Shown here: positions 19,965 to 29,995 of the stretch, piece by piece
How the letters are laid out: each line of letters opens with the position of its first letter
Position numbering within the stretch: the first letter of the stretch is position 1
NCBI GenBank assembly: GCA_029204225.1
Contig: MU831874.1
Span: 35,088-99,087, forward strand
Direction of reading: 5' to 3'
Source of the DNA: Diphasiastrum complanatum
Lineage: Eukaryota > Streptophyta > Lycopodiopsida > Lycopodiales > Lycopodiaceae
DNA: 64,000 nucleotides
The notes under the pieces: model-generated
Told to the model about the DNA's origin: nothing
The model's database searches: none
Seen by the model: only the letters and a program-made list of their open reading frames with translations
Made by a program: the position numbers and the translations under genes

Positions 19965-22916
19965 TTACAAGTGATTTTGGAAGTATATTAGGTTTCTGAA
20001 ATTCACTCTTGATCTTGAGTTCCAAGATCTCGAGGCTTGCTTCAAGCCATAGATGCTTCTTTGGAGATGGCATACTTTGTTCTCCATTCCATGCTTGATG
20101 AACCCTTGTGGCTGCTCCATATAGATATCTTCTTCCAAAAAACCATTCAAGAAAGCATTAGAGACATCCATTTGACATAGAATCCATCCAAAATGTGATG
20201 CAAGTGCAATGATTAGTCTTATTGTGACCATATTGGCCACGGGTGCAAAAGTTTCCTCATAGTCTATCCCTCTCTCTTGAGCATAACCTTTTGCAACTAA
20301 TCTTGCTTTATGTTTGTTAACACTCCCATTTGCATTCAACTTAAGCTTGAAGACCCACTTGCATCCTATTACATTCCTTTGAGGTCTCTCAACAAGCAAC
20401 CAAGTTTCATTCTCAATCAAGGCATCATACTCATCCAACATAGCTTTATACCATTCTTTGGAGTTCAATGCATCTTCAACATTTGACGGTTCTTCAAAAC
20501 TAGATAAAGCATAAGAAGTGGATGAGATACCCTCAACTTGCTGTCCTTTGCCTTGATATGTGAGCCTTGATGGCTCCACTTTTGCCCTTGAAGATCTCCT
20601 TGGTGTGATAGGTGGGTTTGGTGCTTGCTCCTCCATGAGCTCCTCCTCAAAACCAAGATCTTGCTCCTCAGCCATCTTCTTCTTGATTGTTGGAGCACTT
20701 GAGCCTTCTTCAAGCATATGCATATGATGTTCATCAAAGATGACATCCCTTGAAACAACAAATTTGTTCAAGGATGGGAGATAGACTTTGTAGCCCTTGC
20801 TTGAGCTTGCATATCCAAGCATGATCCCTCTTGTGGAAGATGGATCCTCCTTGGTTCTTGTTTCCAATGGCACATGCACATAACATATACACCCAAAAAC
20901 TTTCAAGTGATTAAGATTGGGTTTCTTTCCATACAACATCTCATAAGGAGTTTTGCCTTCAATTGCTTTGCAAGACACCCTATTCATCAAGTAGTTTGCA
21001 CATACAAGAGACTCACCCCAAAAGGATTTGGGCAAACAAGCATCTAATCTTAAAGCCTTAGAACATTCACATAATGTTCTATTCCTTCTTTCAGCAACTC
21101 CATTTTGTTGAGGAGTGTAAGGACAAGAAGTCTCTTTCTTGATCCCTTCCTCCTCACAAAAGGTCTTGAACTCATTGGAGATGAATTCTCCACCATTGTC
21201 ACTTCTAAGAATCTTGATGCTATGATTATGATGCTTTTCCACAAACAACTTGAACTTTACAAAAGTATCAAATACTTGAGACTTGAAGGAAAGTAAGAAC
21301 ACCCAACAATATCTTGAGTATTCATCAATGAAGGTTAAAAACATGGATGAACCTCCATTAGATTTGGTGCTAGCAATGTGCACATCCGAGTATATGAGTT
21401 CAAGAGGATGAGATGACTTTGTGATGGAGTTAGGAAACACCTTCTTATGTGCCTTGGATAAGGCACAAGCTTCACAAACCTTGTCTTCCTTCCCAATAGA
21501 CCTTGGTAGGCCTAAAGCATATTCCTCCTTGATCATAGCCTCCATGGAACCCGAGTTGACATGTCCAAGTCTTTTGTGCCATAAAGTAAAGGTAGATATT
21601 TTGTTCTTCTCGGCCAACATGACAACATTAGTATCCACAAATGCATCCAGCTTATAAAGTTTGCCAAGTCTAGTGCCCTTAGCCACTATCTTACCCTTCT
21701 TCTTGATGAAACATTCATTTGAAGCAAAGTCAACATTGAAACCATTGTCTACCATTTGGCCAACACTTAGTAGATTCTTTGTTATTGTAGGAATGTACAA
21801 AACACCTTCTATGTTGATCTTTTTGGAAGATCCTAAGCAAAGGGGAATGGTACCAACTCCTTCAATCTTACAAGCTTCATCATTTGCTGTATAGATAGAC
21901 TTTATAGGTCCATCATAAGATAAGAGAGAAGAGAAAAACTCCCTTTTACTAGTCATGTGTGAACTAGCACCCGAGTCAATCCACCAAGGATCTTCTCCTT
22001 TGAAGCTTGTTGAAGAAAATATGGACATCATGAGAGAGTCCTCATGTGAACTCTCCTCCTCCTCCTCTTTGCTCATGTTGGCTTGGCTTTGATCTTGCTT
22101 CCTCTTGAAGCATTCCGAGGCATAATGCCCCATCTTGCTACAATAGTAGCACTTCACCTTTGATTTGTCCTTCTTGACTTTGGTGGTTGATGGAGATGCC
22201 TTTGGGGGTCCTTCTTGATCCTCAAGCTTTGTAGACTTCTTGAATGTTGATCCTTTGCCTTTGGACTTGCCTTTGCCTTTGGTGAAGAGAGCTTGGTCAT
22301 CTCCACCTTGGATGGAAAGCCTATCCATCCTCTCTTGCATTTGGCTCCTTCTTGATTCCTCGGCCATGAGTGTGCCTTGGAGTTCTTCAAGTATGGGTAG
22401 CTTACCCATAATTGCATATCCCTGAACCAAATTGTCAAATTCAAAGCTTAGTCCATTCAATATGAGTTGAACAAGCTCTTCATCCTTGATAGGGTCACCT
22501 ATAAAGGCTAGCTCTTTGTTCAATTCCTTTACTCTTAGGACAAAAGTATGTGCACTCTCTCCTTTCTTTTCATAGCTTCTATAGATTTGATTCTTCAAAG
22601 CTAACATTCTAGTTTGGTTCTTGGATTCATAGACCTTTTGCAAAGTCTCCCAAGCATCTTGAGCTGAAGTGCAATCTCCTACCTCTCTTAAGAGTTCATT
22701 TGCAACATTCATTTTTATGCAATGTAGTGCAACATTGCACCTCTTGATGTATTTGGCTTTTTCTTGAGGATGAATAGGTTCACCCTCCTTACCATTTACA
22801 ATTTCCATCAGATCTTGCATGATCATGATAGATTCCATTCTAACTTTCCATATGGAATAGTTAGTTTTGTTGAGCCTTTCATTAGTATCCAAAAGATATG
22901 CATTTATAGATGCCAT
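19965..22916 (-). CDS. L2 gag-protease-integrase-reverse transcriptase (N-terminal part), inverted
   Basis: One uninterrupted 983-residue minus-strand frame. Domains in order: gag (1-250, with LNKTNYSIWKVRMES); a zinc knuckle CYYCSKMGHYASEC (256-269); protease active site WWIDSGASSHMT (Asp314); GAG-pre-integrase with a His/Cys zinc site (LWHKRLGH, CEAC; 445-484); integrase core with Asp511, Asp573 (RSDNGGEF) and Glu609 (NGVAERRNRTL); and the start of copia reverse transcriptase (from about 820: CKWVFKLKLNANG, HKARLVAKGYAQ, QMDVSNAFLNG, SIYGLKQASRSW). The last ~18 residues leave the family consensus at the inversion point. All visible catalytic residues are present. The frame is antisense to the LTR promoter, so normal expression is unlikely. 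Confidence 0.9.
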   Translation of the reverse strand: MASINAYLLDTNERLNKTNYSIWKVRMESIMIMQDLMEIVNGKEGEPIHPQEKAKYIKRCNVALHCIKMNVANELLREVGDCTSAQDAWETLQKVYESKNQTRMLALKNQIYRSYEKKGESAHTFVLRVKELNKELAFIGDPIKDEELVQLILNGLSFEFDNLVQGYAIMGKLPILEELQGTLMAEESRRSQMQERMDRLSIQGGDDQALFTKGKGKSKGKGSTFKKSTKLEDQEGPPKASPSTTKVKKDKSKVKCYYCSKMGHYASECFKRKQDQSQANMSKEEEEESSHEDSLMMSIFSSTSFKGEDPWWIDSGASSHMTSKREFFSSLLSYDGPIKSIYTANDEACKIEGVGTIPLCLGSSKKINIEGVLYIPTITKNLLSVGQMVDNGFNVDFASNECFIKKKGKIVAKGTRLGKLYKLDAFVDTNVVMLAEKNKISTFTLWHKRLGHVNSGSMEAMIKEEYALGLPRSIGKEDKVCEACALSKAHKKVFPNSITKSSHPLELIYSDVHIASTKSNGGSSMFLTFIDEYSRYCWVFLLSFKSQVFDTFVKFKLFVEKHHNHSIKILRSDNGGEFISNEFKTFCEEEGIKKETSCPYTPQQNGVAERRNRTLCECSKALRLDACLPKSFWGESLVCANYLMNRVSCKAIEGKTPYEMLYGKKPNLNHLKVFGCICYVHVPLETRTKEDPSSTRGIMLGYASSSKGYKVYLPSLNKFVVSRDVIFDEHHMHMLEEGSSAPTIKKKMAEEQDLGFEEELMEEQAPNPPITPRRSSRAKVEPSRLTYQGKGQQVEGISSTSYALSSFEEPSNVEDALNSKEWYKAMLDEYDALIENETWLLVERPQRNVIGCKWVFKLKLNANGSVNKHKARLVAKGYAQERGIDYEETFAPVANMVTIRLIIALASHFGWILCQMDVSNAFLNGFLEEDIYMEQPQGFIKHGMENKVCHLQRSIYGLKQASRSWNSRSRVNFRNLIYFQNHL

Positions 22917-23158
22917 CTAGTCTCCTAATCAAGGACTTGACACAAATGAAGGTTACTTCTATTGATTTGATTGAAGGTCTACCTTATCCCACTTCTTAGG
23001 GACCTGAAAAGATCAGTAATAGACTTCCTATAAAGATCTAAGAATGATCTCTAACAAAATCAAATCATAGAATACTAGAAACAATGCACTTGCTTGATTG
23101 AAGTAGACAATACTAGTAGAATTGCCCCTCTTTCTATAAAGAACATTAAAGCTTCCAA

Positions 23159-24196
23159 ATGGTTCAAAGTGAATATGATCCCACTCTTTACATTAAGTTT
23201 GATGATGTTGGTATTGTATTTTTACTCATTTATGTAGATGACATCATCATTAGTGGAAATAGTGTTGATGGTATTGAAAAAATCAAGATAGATCTATCCT
23301 TAGAGTTCAAGATGGTAGATCTAGGGTGTCTTCACTTCATCTTAGGCATAGAAGTACTTAAAGCGTCTGATTTTATCTTTATAAGTCAAGTAAACTATGC
23401 TCAAAGTCTTTTGAAGAAGTTTAAGATGGAAGTATGCAAAAGTGTTGACACACCAATGGAGCAAGATGTAAAAGTGCCAAATGAAGATGATGAAAGATCC
23501 TTCATGGACATCACTTTGTTTAGGCAACTTATAGGTTCCTTAATGTGGATCACCATAACTAGACCAGATATTAGCTTTAGTGTATGTAGGTTGAGCCAAT
23601 CCATGCAAAAGCCATTGAATATCCATTGGAAAAAGGCTAAGAGGATTCTAAGATACATCTCGGTTACATTGGATTTTGGGATTCTATATAGAGGAGATGT
23701 GATTAACCTTCATGCATTTAGTGATTCAGATTTTGCAGGGGACAAGAGGGATAGGAAATCAACAAGTGCCTATTCAACTTTCATAGGAGAAGGTGTGGTT
23801 TCATGGCTTTCAAAAAAGCAAGAAACTATATCTCTATCTTCAACCGAGGCCGAGTACAAAGCTTTGACAACCACTACAAAGGAGGTACTTTGGATCAAGA
23901 GATTATTGGTGGAACTAAAGATCATGGATTCAGAGGAGGCACCAATCATCTACAATGACAATATATCAGCCCAAAACCTTGCATCTAACCCAATCTTCCA
24001 TGCAAGATCTAAGCACATTGAGATATGCCATCACTTTGTGAGAGAAATGGTGCAAGCCAAGGAGATTGCTTTGGAGCATGTTCCAAGCAATGAATGTGTA
24101 GCTGATCTACTTACTAAACCACTTCAAAATACACCTTTTATGAATTTCAGATCATCACTTGGAGTGATTAGTAAAGCAATGATTGAACCAAGCTAG
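23159..24196 (+). CDS. L2 reverse transcriptase (C-terminal part) and RNase H
   Basis: A 345-residue plus-strand frame. It starts within the copia reverse transcriptase just upstream of the catalytic box YVDDIIISGN and continues through LHFILGIEVLKASD and LIGSLMWITITRPDISF. The RNase H domain shows SDSDFAGDKRDRKSTS, SLSSTEAEYKAL, YNDNISAQNLASNP and the usual end VADLLTKPL. There are no internal stops. The ATG at 23159 is unlikely to be a real start: in an undamaged element this region is the continuation of the long frame at 19965-22916, which lies on the other strand here. The purine tract and the 3' LTR follow directly, as expected. Confidence 0.9.
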   Translation: MVQSEYDPTLYIKFDDVGIVFLLIYVDDIIISGNSVDGIEKIKIDLSLEFKMVDLGCLHFILGIEVLKASDFIFISQVNYAQSLLKKFKMEVCKSVDTPMEQDVKVPNEDDERSFMDITLFRQLIGSLMWITITRPDISFSVCRLSQSMQKPLNIHWKKAKRILRYISVTLDFGILYRGDVINLHAFSDSDFAGDKRDRKSTSAYSTFIGEGVVSWLSKKQETISLSSTEAEYKALTTTTKEVLWIKRLLVELKIMDSEEAPIIYNDNISAQNLASNPIFHARSKHIEICHHFVREMVQAKEIALEHVPSNECVADLLTKPLQNTPFMNFRSSLGVISKAMIEPS

Positions 24197-24210
24197 ATAG
24201 TGAGGAGGAG

Positions 24211-24892
24211 TGTTAAAAATTCACAATTCTAGCTTGACTAGTTTTGGTCATATGACTTGTAAATAGTTAGATGGTCATGATGTGGCTTGTCACACGTGCC
24301 AAATAGCATAGGATTCCATTCATAAGGATGTTCTCAAGTAGACCTAAGTGTTAGAAACTTTGGAATGAGTCCAAATTATGCTTAGATACAAGGGAGAAAA
24401 AATAGGAGCTATTTTTGGTAATTTTTGCATTGTTGAGGGATCTCCAAGATTCCAACCCTAACTTGGTAGGGATGAAAGATCCACCAAAATTAGCATTAGG
24501 GATAGGTTTAGGGCTACTCATACCTGCCCAAAACCGTGATGGATCATGTATATATAGGTGATGATATCTCACCAAAATCAATCAAGCAATTTCATGTTTT
24601 TTCTCTCATAATGGTGCAATTGCTCTCTATGTTCATAATTGTTTGAGTACTTGTGATTACTAATGATTATAGGATTGAATGTAGGTCTGGTGTACAGTAC
24701 TCAGACTGTGGGAGGCCGTACTTTCACACGTGTGAAGCCTTCTTCAAGGATTTGGGCCATTTAGTGAGGTTCAAACATAGATTTTTGATGGATTTTGATG
24801 GTTCAACTTGTGCTAATCTTATGAAATCATAATCTATTGTTTCCCTCATCATTTCAAGTGTTTTAGGATCCTTATTTGCTGTAATTTTTACA
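24211..24892 (+). repeat. L2 3' LTR (682 bp)
   Basis: TGTTAAAA...TTTTTACA, preceded by the purine tract GAGGAGGAG (24202-24210) and followed by the target duplication TATAT. It is about 99% identical to the 5' LTR by eye. Confidence 0.9.
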
Positions 24893-24897
24893 TATAT

Positions 24898-26060
24898 AGT
24901 CTTGACAGACATGTAATTCGACTTTACTATCTGAATAGTCGAGATCAAGTACAATAGGCTGCTTAGACATGTGATGTATAGAAGAATACTTCAAGTGACC
25001 AAGTCTATAATGCCAAAGTAAACTTTTATTGATTTGTATAGAAGTATTGAGAGCCTGATTAAAAATAGAAAAACAATAACTTAATTTGTACAAGTATTTG
25101 TGTCTCTTTTCTAGTGCTAGGATCTTGCCTATCCTATCGACTACTTTGCATTGATTAGAATTCTACTTTGTGTCCTAAATCTGTAAATTTGCTAACAAAG
25201 AGCAGATTTGTAGAAAGATTTAGTACATGAAGGACACTTGAGAGTAGTTTGGATTGATCATTTGCAAAGCTTAATCTCACTGTACCTTCACCTGTGATAG
25301 CTTGTGTGCTATTGTTGTCCAGGTGAACAAAATTATAGGTATTGTAAGGCGTATAGGATTATAAACAACCAACATGGCTGCTCATATGCTAAGTGGCTTC
25401 GAAATCAAAAAACCAGGAACTGTCATCTGATGTTTTTTGATGGCTTGTCATGAATGCATCGTGATCTGCTTCTTGATTTAGACGAGATTCTTCTACAGCT
25501 ATATTTTCCATCTGATTCGATTGTCCTTTGTTGTCATTTTTGGCTTGTAGGATGCGACAATCTTGAATCTCATGGTGGGTTTATTTGAAGTATCTGTAGA
25601 ACAACTTCTTTTTTGTCGACGACTTCGACTACTATGTTAGTTTCTAATTTAGCTTCTGTTTTTTTTAGTCTCTCTTCTTCTGCTTGCTCGAATTCTTGTT
25701 GGTGTATAAGACGTGAGAATTGACAGTAGATGAACTGGAAGGTTTATTCCTTCTTGTCTCTTCCTACCACAACATCGTAATGACTTGTGATAGAGTCAAC
25801 GCTAGTGTGTGGTGATCATCATCACCCAGTTATCATACGATATTGGCAAGCTTGAAAGCAGTGTCATTACTGCGTCTTGATCGTCTATGACAGATCCAAC
25901 ATCGGCCATTTGGTATAGGAGGTTTTTGAACTGGTCAATGTGATTATGTAATGCATCACCATTTGTCATCTTCAGGAAGAATTTTCTCCTAAGATGTAGC
26001 TTGGAAGATATGTTGTGCACTTCATACAGTGTGCTCAAGATGTCCCAGACTTATTTGCAT
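24898..26060 (-). pseudogene. H1 gag, protease and pre-integrase fragment
   Basis: On the minus strand: gag with LHLRRKFFLKMTNGD and VGSVIDDQDAVMTLLSSLP (25802-26038); a degraded region after it including DHDAFMT and a damaged protease site near 25400 (SSWFF, where the DSGA motif reads with Phe and Glu changes); and the GAG-pre-integrase LLWHYRLGHLKYSS near 25000-25050. The frame is interrupted by several stops. Sequence beyond about 26060 no longer matches copia gag, so the 5' LTR and gag start are missing. Confidence 0.75.
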
Positions 26061-26636
26061 TAGAGAAGTTACAAAATCCAAAAGGGTCGTCTAAGGAATG
26101 TCACGTAGGACAAAAAAATCGTCGGATTTTGGAAATCCAATGGACTTTCAAGTCCAATCTAGCTTAACCTTACCAATAATGTGTAGTTAACATGAGACTA
26201 TTATGACGCATGCAACTGCGACTTCAAAAACCTATGACGCTCATTAACTAACTTTTTCAAATTTGAAATTGAGATTGTGTCCCTCGTTTTAACTAGTGAG
26301 AGAATAAACATAGAATCTCGGTACGTCATGGAAGAAGAAGAGGATCTGATTTTTCCTGATCTGCCAACTGATATTTGCGGAGATGTCTCAGTTTCAACTA
26401 CATATTGTTCTCCCTGTCGAGAACGCTCCAATATCCAAAAGAGGAGCAGTGACCGGATCCGCAGTTTCTCCACTTGATATTATCGCTCATAGAATCAACT
26501 AAAAGAAAACTACGATTTTGTTTGACGAAAGTTTGTATCCATTGGATCTGCGCTCAATGCAATATCCACAATTTCAATCCATCACACAACTCATAACATT
26601 TTTGTGTGAAGGAAAAAATGTTTGACTGGGTAAAGA

Positions 26637-29568
26637 TTGAGGACTTATGGTGTTGCAAACTCGGTTCATAAAATCCAAAGCTTAGAATGTATGTTGAATG
26701 GTTTGCTTGCTGACTATAGAGAAAAAAAGACCACATTATTACAAACAAAAGAGGATAATGCACATTTTCATAATATTATCTTGAAATTAAATGAAAGTAA
26801 TGATCAACTGCAAGAAGTTGTTCAGACATTATGTATATCAAATGATCAGTTAAAAGAAGAAACTCACGTACTAGATAAGAAATTTAAAAAAAAAATAAGC
26901 GAAAAAGAATGTTGAAGGACATTGATGAGCTCTCACTAAATGGAGGCCAACACAAAAAAGGGATTCAAGAATGAGCATCTAAAAGACTATGCATATAAGA
27001 TAATATCCAATGTAAGCTTTGTAGGCCCAAAAGAGCTATTAGCCTTAAGAACAAGGCGGTTCTCTCTTTAAGCCCTTCAAAGTAACTAATAAGGACAATA
27101 GTCCAATAAGGGCCCAATGTAGTTTAAATAATACTTAACAAGGGATAACTATCCCTCAAGATAGTTAAGTTAAGTTAAGTAAGAGCATTGTCTATAACTA
27201 GACAAGAGACATCATTTTGTGAATCTTTTGGCTCATTTGCAAGTAAGAGCTTCTAGCTTCCTTGTGAATGCAAGCCATAGGGATCTCCATTGCTAGGTCT
27301 CATGTGCCCTATCCACATAAATCAATGCTCCATTTTCATTTATTGTACTCTTTCTTTCATTTCTAATGCAATTCCACTGTGATCCCATCATTTCTAGCTT
27401 TCTATTGATATGCTATCATGAATGTCTTGTTCTCTTCTTGCTTCTAGCTTTACTTCATTGCTATTGCTATTAGTTTGGGATTCGGCACATGACATTTCTT
27501 GGTATCAGAGCATAGATCCTAAATCCATGACGATTCTATGTGAATTTCATTAGATTTGATAAGTTTATTGCATTTGTAGCTTTCTTTTTACTAATTTTTA
27601 ACTTTGAATTTTTTAGTTCTGTTCAAAAGAATTTAGCATTCAATTTTGTTTTTTTATTTCTAATTGGATTCCATAGGTTTGTAGATCTTTGTTTCAGCTT
27701 TCATTTTCACCAATTTGCAAGCCATTTGGGTAAGAGATACAAAAGTTATTGCAATTTTCCCAATAGGTGTCAAAATAGGTGACTAGAATTTTCCTTTTTT
27801 GAATTTTTTAGATTTGATTTGAATTTTTATTTCAAGTTTCTTTACATAAGATTTTCAAGCATTGTCATAGCTTTGATTTGATTTATTGGTATCCAAAGAG
27901 TTATGACAATCCTTGATTCCTAGCTCTAGTTTTGTTAGTTTTCTTTCTTCAAAATTTTCAGACCTGTTCTGTGGTTAATGTGACCTATCAAATCACATTC
28001 AATCATTGATCTGATCCTAAACGCTGATAGAGCTTGTTGTTAGCTTTTCAGAGGTACTAAGTTTGTTTGATTTGGATCAATATTAAAAAAGTTATGATCA
28101 AATTAATGGAGATGGGTCAAAATTGCCAAAATTTTGAAAATTTTTGTTGAATTTTTTGTAAGTGAGAAGCACTTCAAATTTTCAATTTTGAAGTTTCGTT
28201 TCTGTTGTAAATTTTTTTCAAATTCTTCATTTTGAAGTTTAATCCAAAAAAAAAACTGACCTAGCCCTACCTGCGGCCTGTCCTAACCCTAAGAACTACA
28301 AGAACCAAATAATAATAAGAGAAACTCCCAGCCTCCCTACGAATTCACCTCGGCCTTCTCCCCACACATGTGAGCTCCCATTCACCTCCTGGCAATTTCC
28401 TTGCCGAATTCACTTTTGGCGATTTCTTAGCGAATTCAGATTTGGCGATTCTTTCTTCCCTTCGTGACTTCACCCCACCCTGCACGATTTCAGAATTCCC
28501 TTAGAATTCACGCTTCCCCCATGATTTCACCCCCCACGAATCCAGCCCCCTCTCGATTCACCACAAATTTAACCCCCCCTCATGATTGCCCATGTATCCA
28601 GCCCCCCTCGATTCCCCACGCGATTTTCCTCCATCGTTCCACAATTCCACACGCCCCCCCTCTTCGCCATTATTTTGTGAATCTTTTGGCTCATTTGCAA
28701 GTGAGAGCTTCTAGTTTCCTTGTGAATGCAAGCCATAAAGATTTCCATTGCTAGGTCTCATGTTCCCTATCCACATGAATCAATGTTCCATTTCCATTGA
28801 TTGTACTCTTTCTTTCATTGCTAATGCAATTCCATTGTTTCTAGCTTTCTATTGATATGCTATCATGAATGTCTTGTTCTCTTCTAGCTTCTAGCTTTAC
28901 TTCATTGCTATTGCTATTAGTTTGGGATTTGGCACATGACATAGGAGGAGCCAAAGCTTGTCAATTTTTATCAAATCATTCCAAAAAGTCAACAAGGATT
29001 CAATACTCGGTTTGGAAAGATATTATTTTTGCAACGCAAGACTTTGAAAATAAAGGAACATCAAGGCTTAAGAAGGTTGAAGTTTGGAAAAAGCTCGATA
29101 AGATGGTTGAAGTGCTTAGAAAAGACAAAATCTCGTATGCAGATGCACTCCTACTGGAGAAAACAACAACAAAGTTTGTTGATGCAGTTCACGTAGCTTG
29201 GGGCTTAAATCACATCACCCACTACATGGTAAGATACTTTCAAATTTTTAGTACAAATTTATTAATTCATTATAACTTGCTTGATAGATTCTAAATGCTT
29301 GTTTTTCTAACTAATGCATAAATCTTTGATATTGCAGTACATACTAAGGTATCATGCATCATTTTTTGTAAAAAAGTATGGCAGTTTGAGTATATGGTCC
29401 TCACAAGGAATGGAGAAATCAGATTGGCAGGCAAGAGCAACATTTCATTGAAATACACAACATGGTGGAACATCCTCAAAGAATAGTTACATCATTCAAC
29501 CATTCCAATGGTTTTATAAACGGGCTCAAGTTTTCAAAAAAGCATGTAAATTTATAAGCCAAAACTAG
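26637..29568 (+). pseudogene. Gene Y, copy 2, interrupted by an LTR element
   Basis: The coiled-coil exon (26637 to about 26975, plus strand) matches copy 1 in layout and in the basic end KRKRMLKDIDEL versus KRKRQSCKDIQTL. The middle exons are missing, replaced by an LTR element ending at 28941. Similarity resumes at about 28950 with RIQYSVWKDIIFATQDF, KVEVWKKLDKM and AVHVAWGLNHITHYM, up to a donor GTAAGA at 29229. The last exon starts after TTGCAG at 29338 in phase 0, the same intron position as in copy 1, and has SLSIWSSQGMEKS. A TGA stands where copy 1 has an Arg codon (CGA to TGA) before the C-terminal FQWFYKR. A stop near 29568 ends the longest reading. It is non-functional. It lies tail-to-tail with gene X copy 2. 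Confidence 0.55.
27010..28941 (+). mobile_element. Non-coding LTR element inside gene Y copy 2
   Basis: The segment 27213-27494 is repeated at 28671-28941 (both end GGCACATGACA) as direct LTR-like copies. The primer-binding site TGGTATCAGAGCAT (27500-27513) follows the first copy. The left LTR probably begins near 27011 (TGTAAGCTTTG); the right one is truncated at its 5' side at about 28671, next to a C-rich tract. The 1.15 kb between holds no gag or pol signal; a proline-rich open stretch at about 28464-28670 is compositional. No target duplication could be matched. It resembles non-autonomous large or terminal-repeat retrotransposon derivatives. Confidence 0.65.
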
Positions 29569-29644
29569 ATTGATGCATTAATTCAAGATAAAATGTGTGA
29601 TCAACAATTCTCATATCACATACATTCAATGAAAAAGAGTACAT

Positions 29645-29995
29645 TCAATTTTTTGCATTGTCTCTAAAGATAATTTGTGATGTGTGGTCATGGAGGAACT
29701 TCTTCCTATCATACGGATCCAAAAATCGAGTGAATCTTCTTTTGCTTAGATCTATATATCCTAATAGAATTGCCAAAGCAGATGATCTCATAGGAACATC
29801 TTCTGACACACAATTGAATACTCTAAAAGCAATGTCTCTTTTGACAAAAATGATTTTATATGTATTTTTTTGGATATTTATGCCCTTGAGAAAATAAAGA
29901 AAGGGCCCTAATGGCCATGATTATAGTTCTCGCATTCAAAAAGAACCTTTCGTGATGAATACAAATTTTGTTATCTACAAAATGTTTCAAGTAAT
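29645..29995 (-). pseudogene. Gene X, copy 2, frameshifted
   Basis: The minus strand ends with FLHDHTSQIIFRDNAKN and a stop at 29645-29647. It contains DVPMRSSALAILLGYIDLSK and, after a frameshift near 29870, HYLKHFVDNKICIHHERFFL and IMAIRALSLFSQGHKYPKK. These match gene X copy 1 (4279-4542) in order and spacing. Further minus-strand open pieces at about 30230-30350 (EFENFIAFNDGDLRDDIDYE, acidic) may be an upstream exon of the same gene; copy 1 lacks that region, so this cannot be confirmed. Function unknown. Confidence 0.5.

Larger units (their letters stand above)
18771..24892 (+). mobile_element. LTR element L2 (copia), recent, with an internal inversion
   Basis: Two 682-bp LTRs (18771-19452, 24211-24892) differ at about six positions by eye. 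The flanks are TATAT on both sides (18766-18770 and 24893-24897). The primer-binding site TGGTATCAGAGC (19453-19464) and the purine tract GAGGAGGAG just before the 3' LTR both give plus orientation. Yet gag to mid-reverse-transcriptase (22916-19965) is on the minus strand, while the rest of reverse transcriptase and RNase H (23159-24196) is on the plus strand. The segment about 19976-23159 has therefore been inverted inside the element. TTTGGAAG (19976-19983) and CTTCCAAA (23152-23159) mark the two breakpoints as inverse copies. Confidence 0.9.
13760..26060 (-). mobile_element. Old Ty1/copia element H1, split by two nested LTR elements
   Basis: Minus-strand copia segments occur in three blocks that read on from one to the next: gag-protease-pre-integrase at 26060-24898, integrase at 18766-18257, and late integrase to RNase H at 15491-13760. 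The first gap is filled exactly by L2 (18771-24892, flanked by TATAT) and the second by L1 (15496-18256, flanked by TGTT). Removing both restores a single copia order. H1 has no recognisable LTRs; it is truncated at both ends. Its gag (LHLRRKFFLKMTNGD, DQFKNLLYQMADVGSVIDDQ) is close to that of L1, so the insertion is of one relative into another. Confidence 0.8.

Noticed and set aside
23159-24196. Reading the plus-strand reverse transcriptase/RNase H and the minus-strand gag-pol as two different elements
   Set aside because: A single LTR pair with an intact target duplication encloses both, each lacks exactly what the other has, and the breakpoints share an inverse 8-mer; one inverted element is simpler.
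28464-28754. Proline-rich open frame inside the LTR element at 27-29 kb as an extensin-like gene
   Set aside because: Composition only; it runs into the LTR repeat and has no signal peptide or repeated motif.
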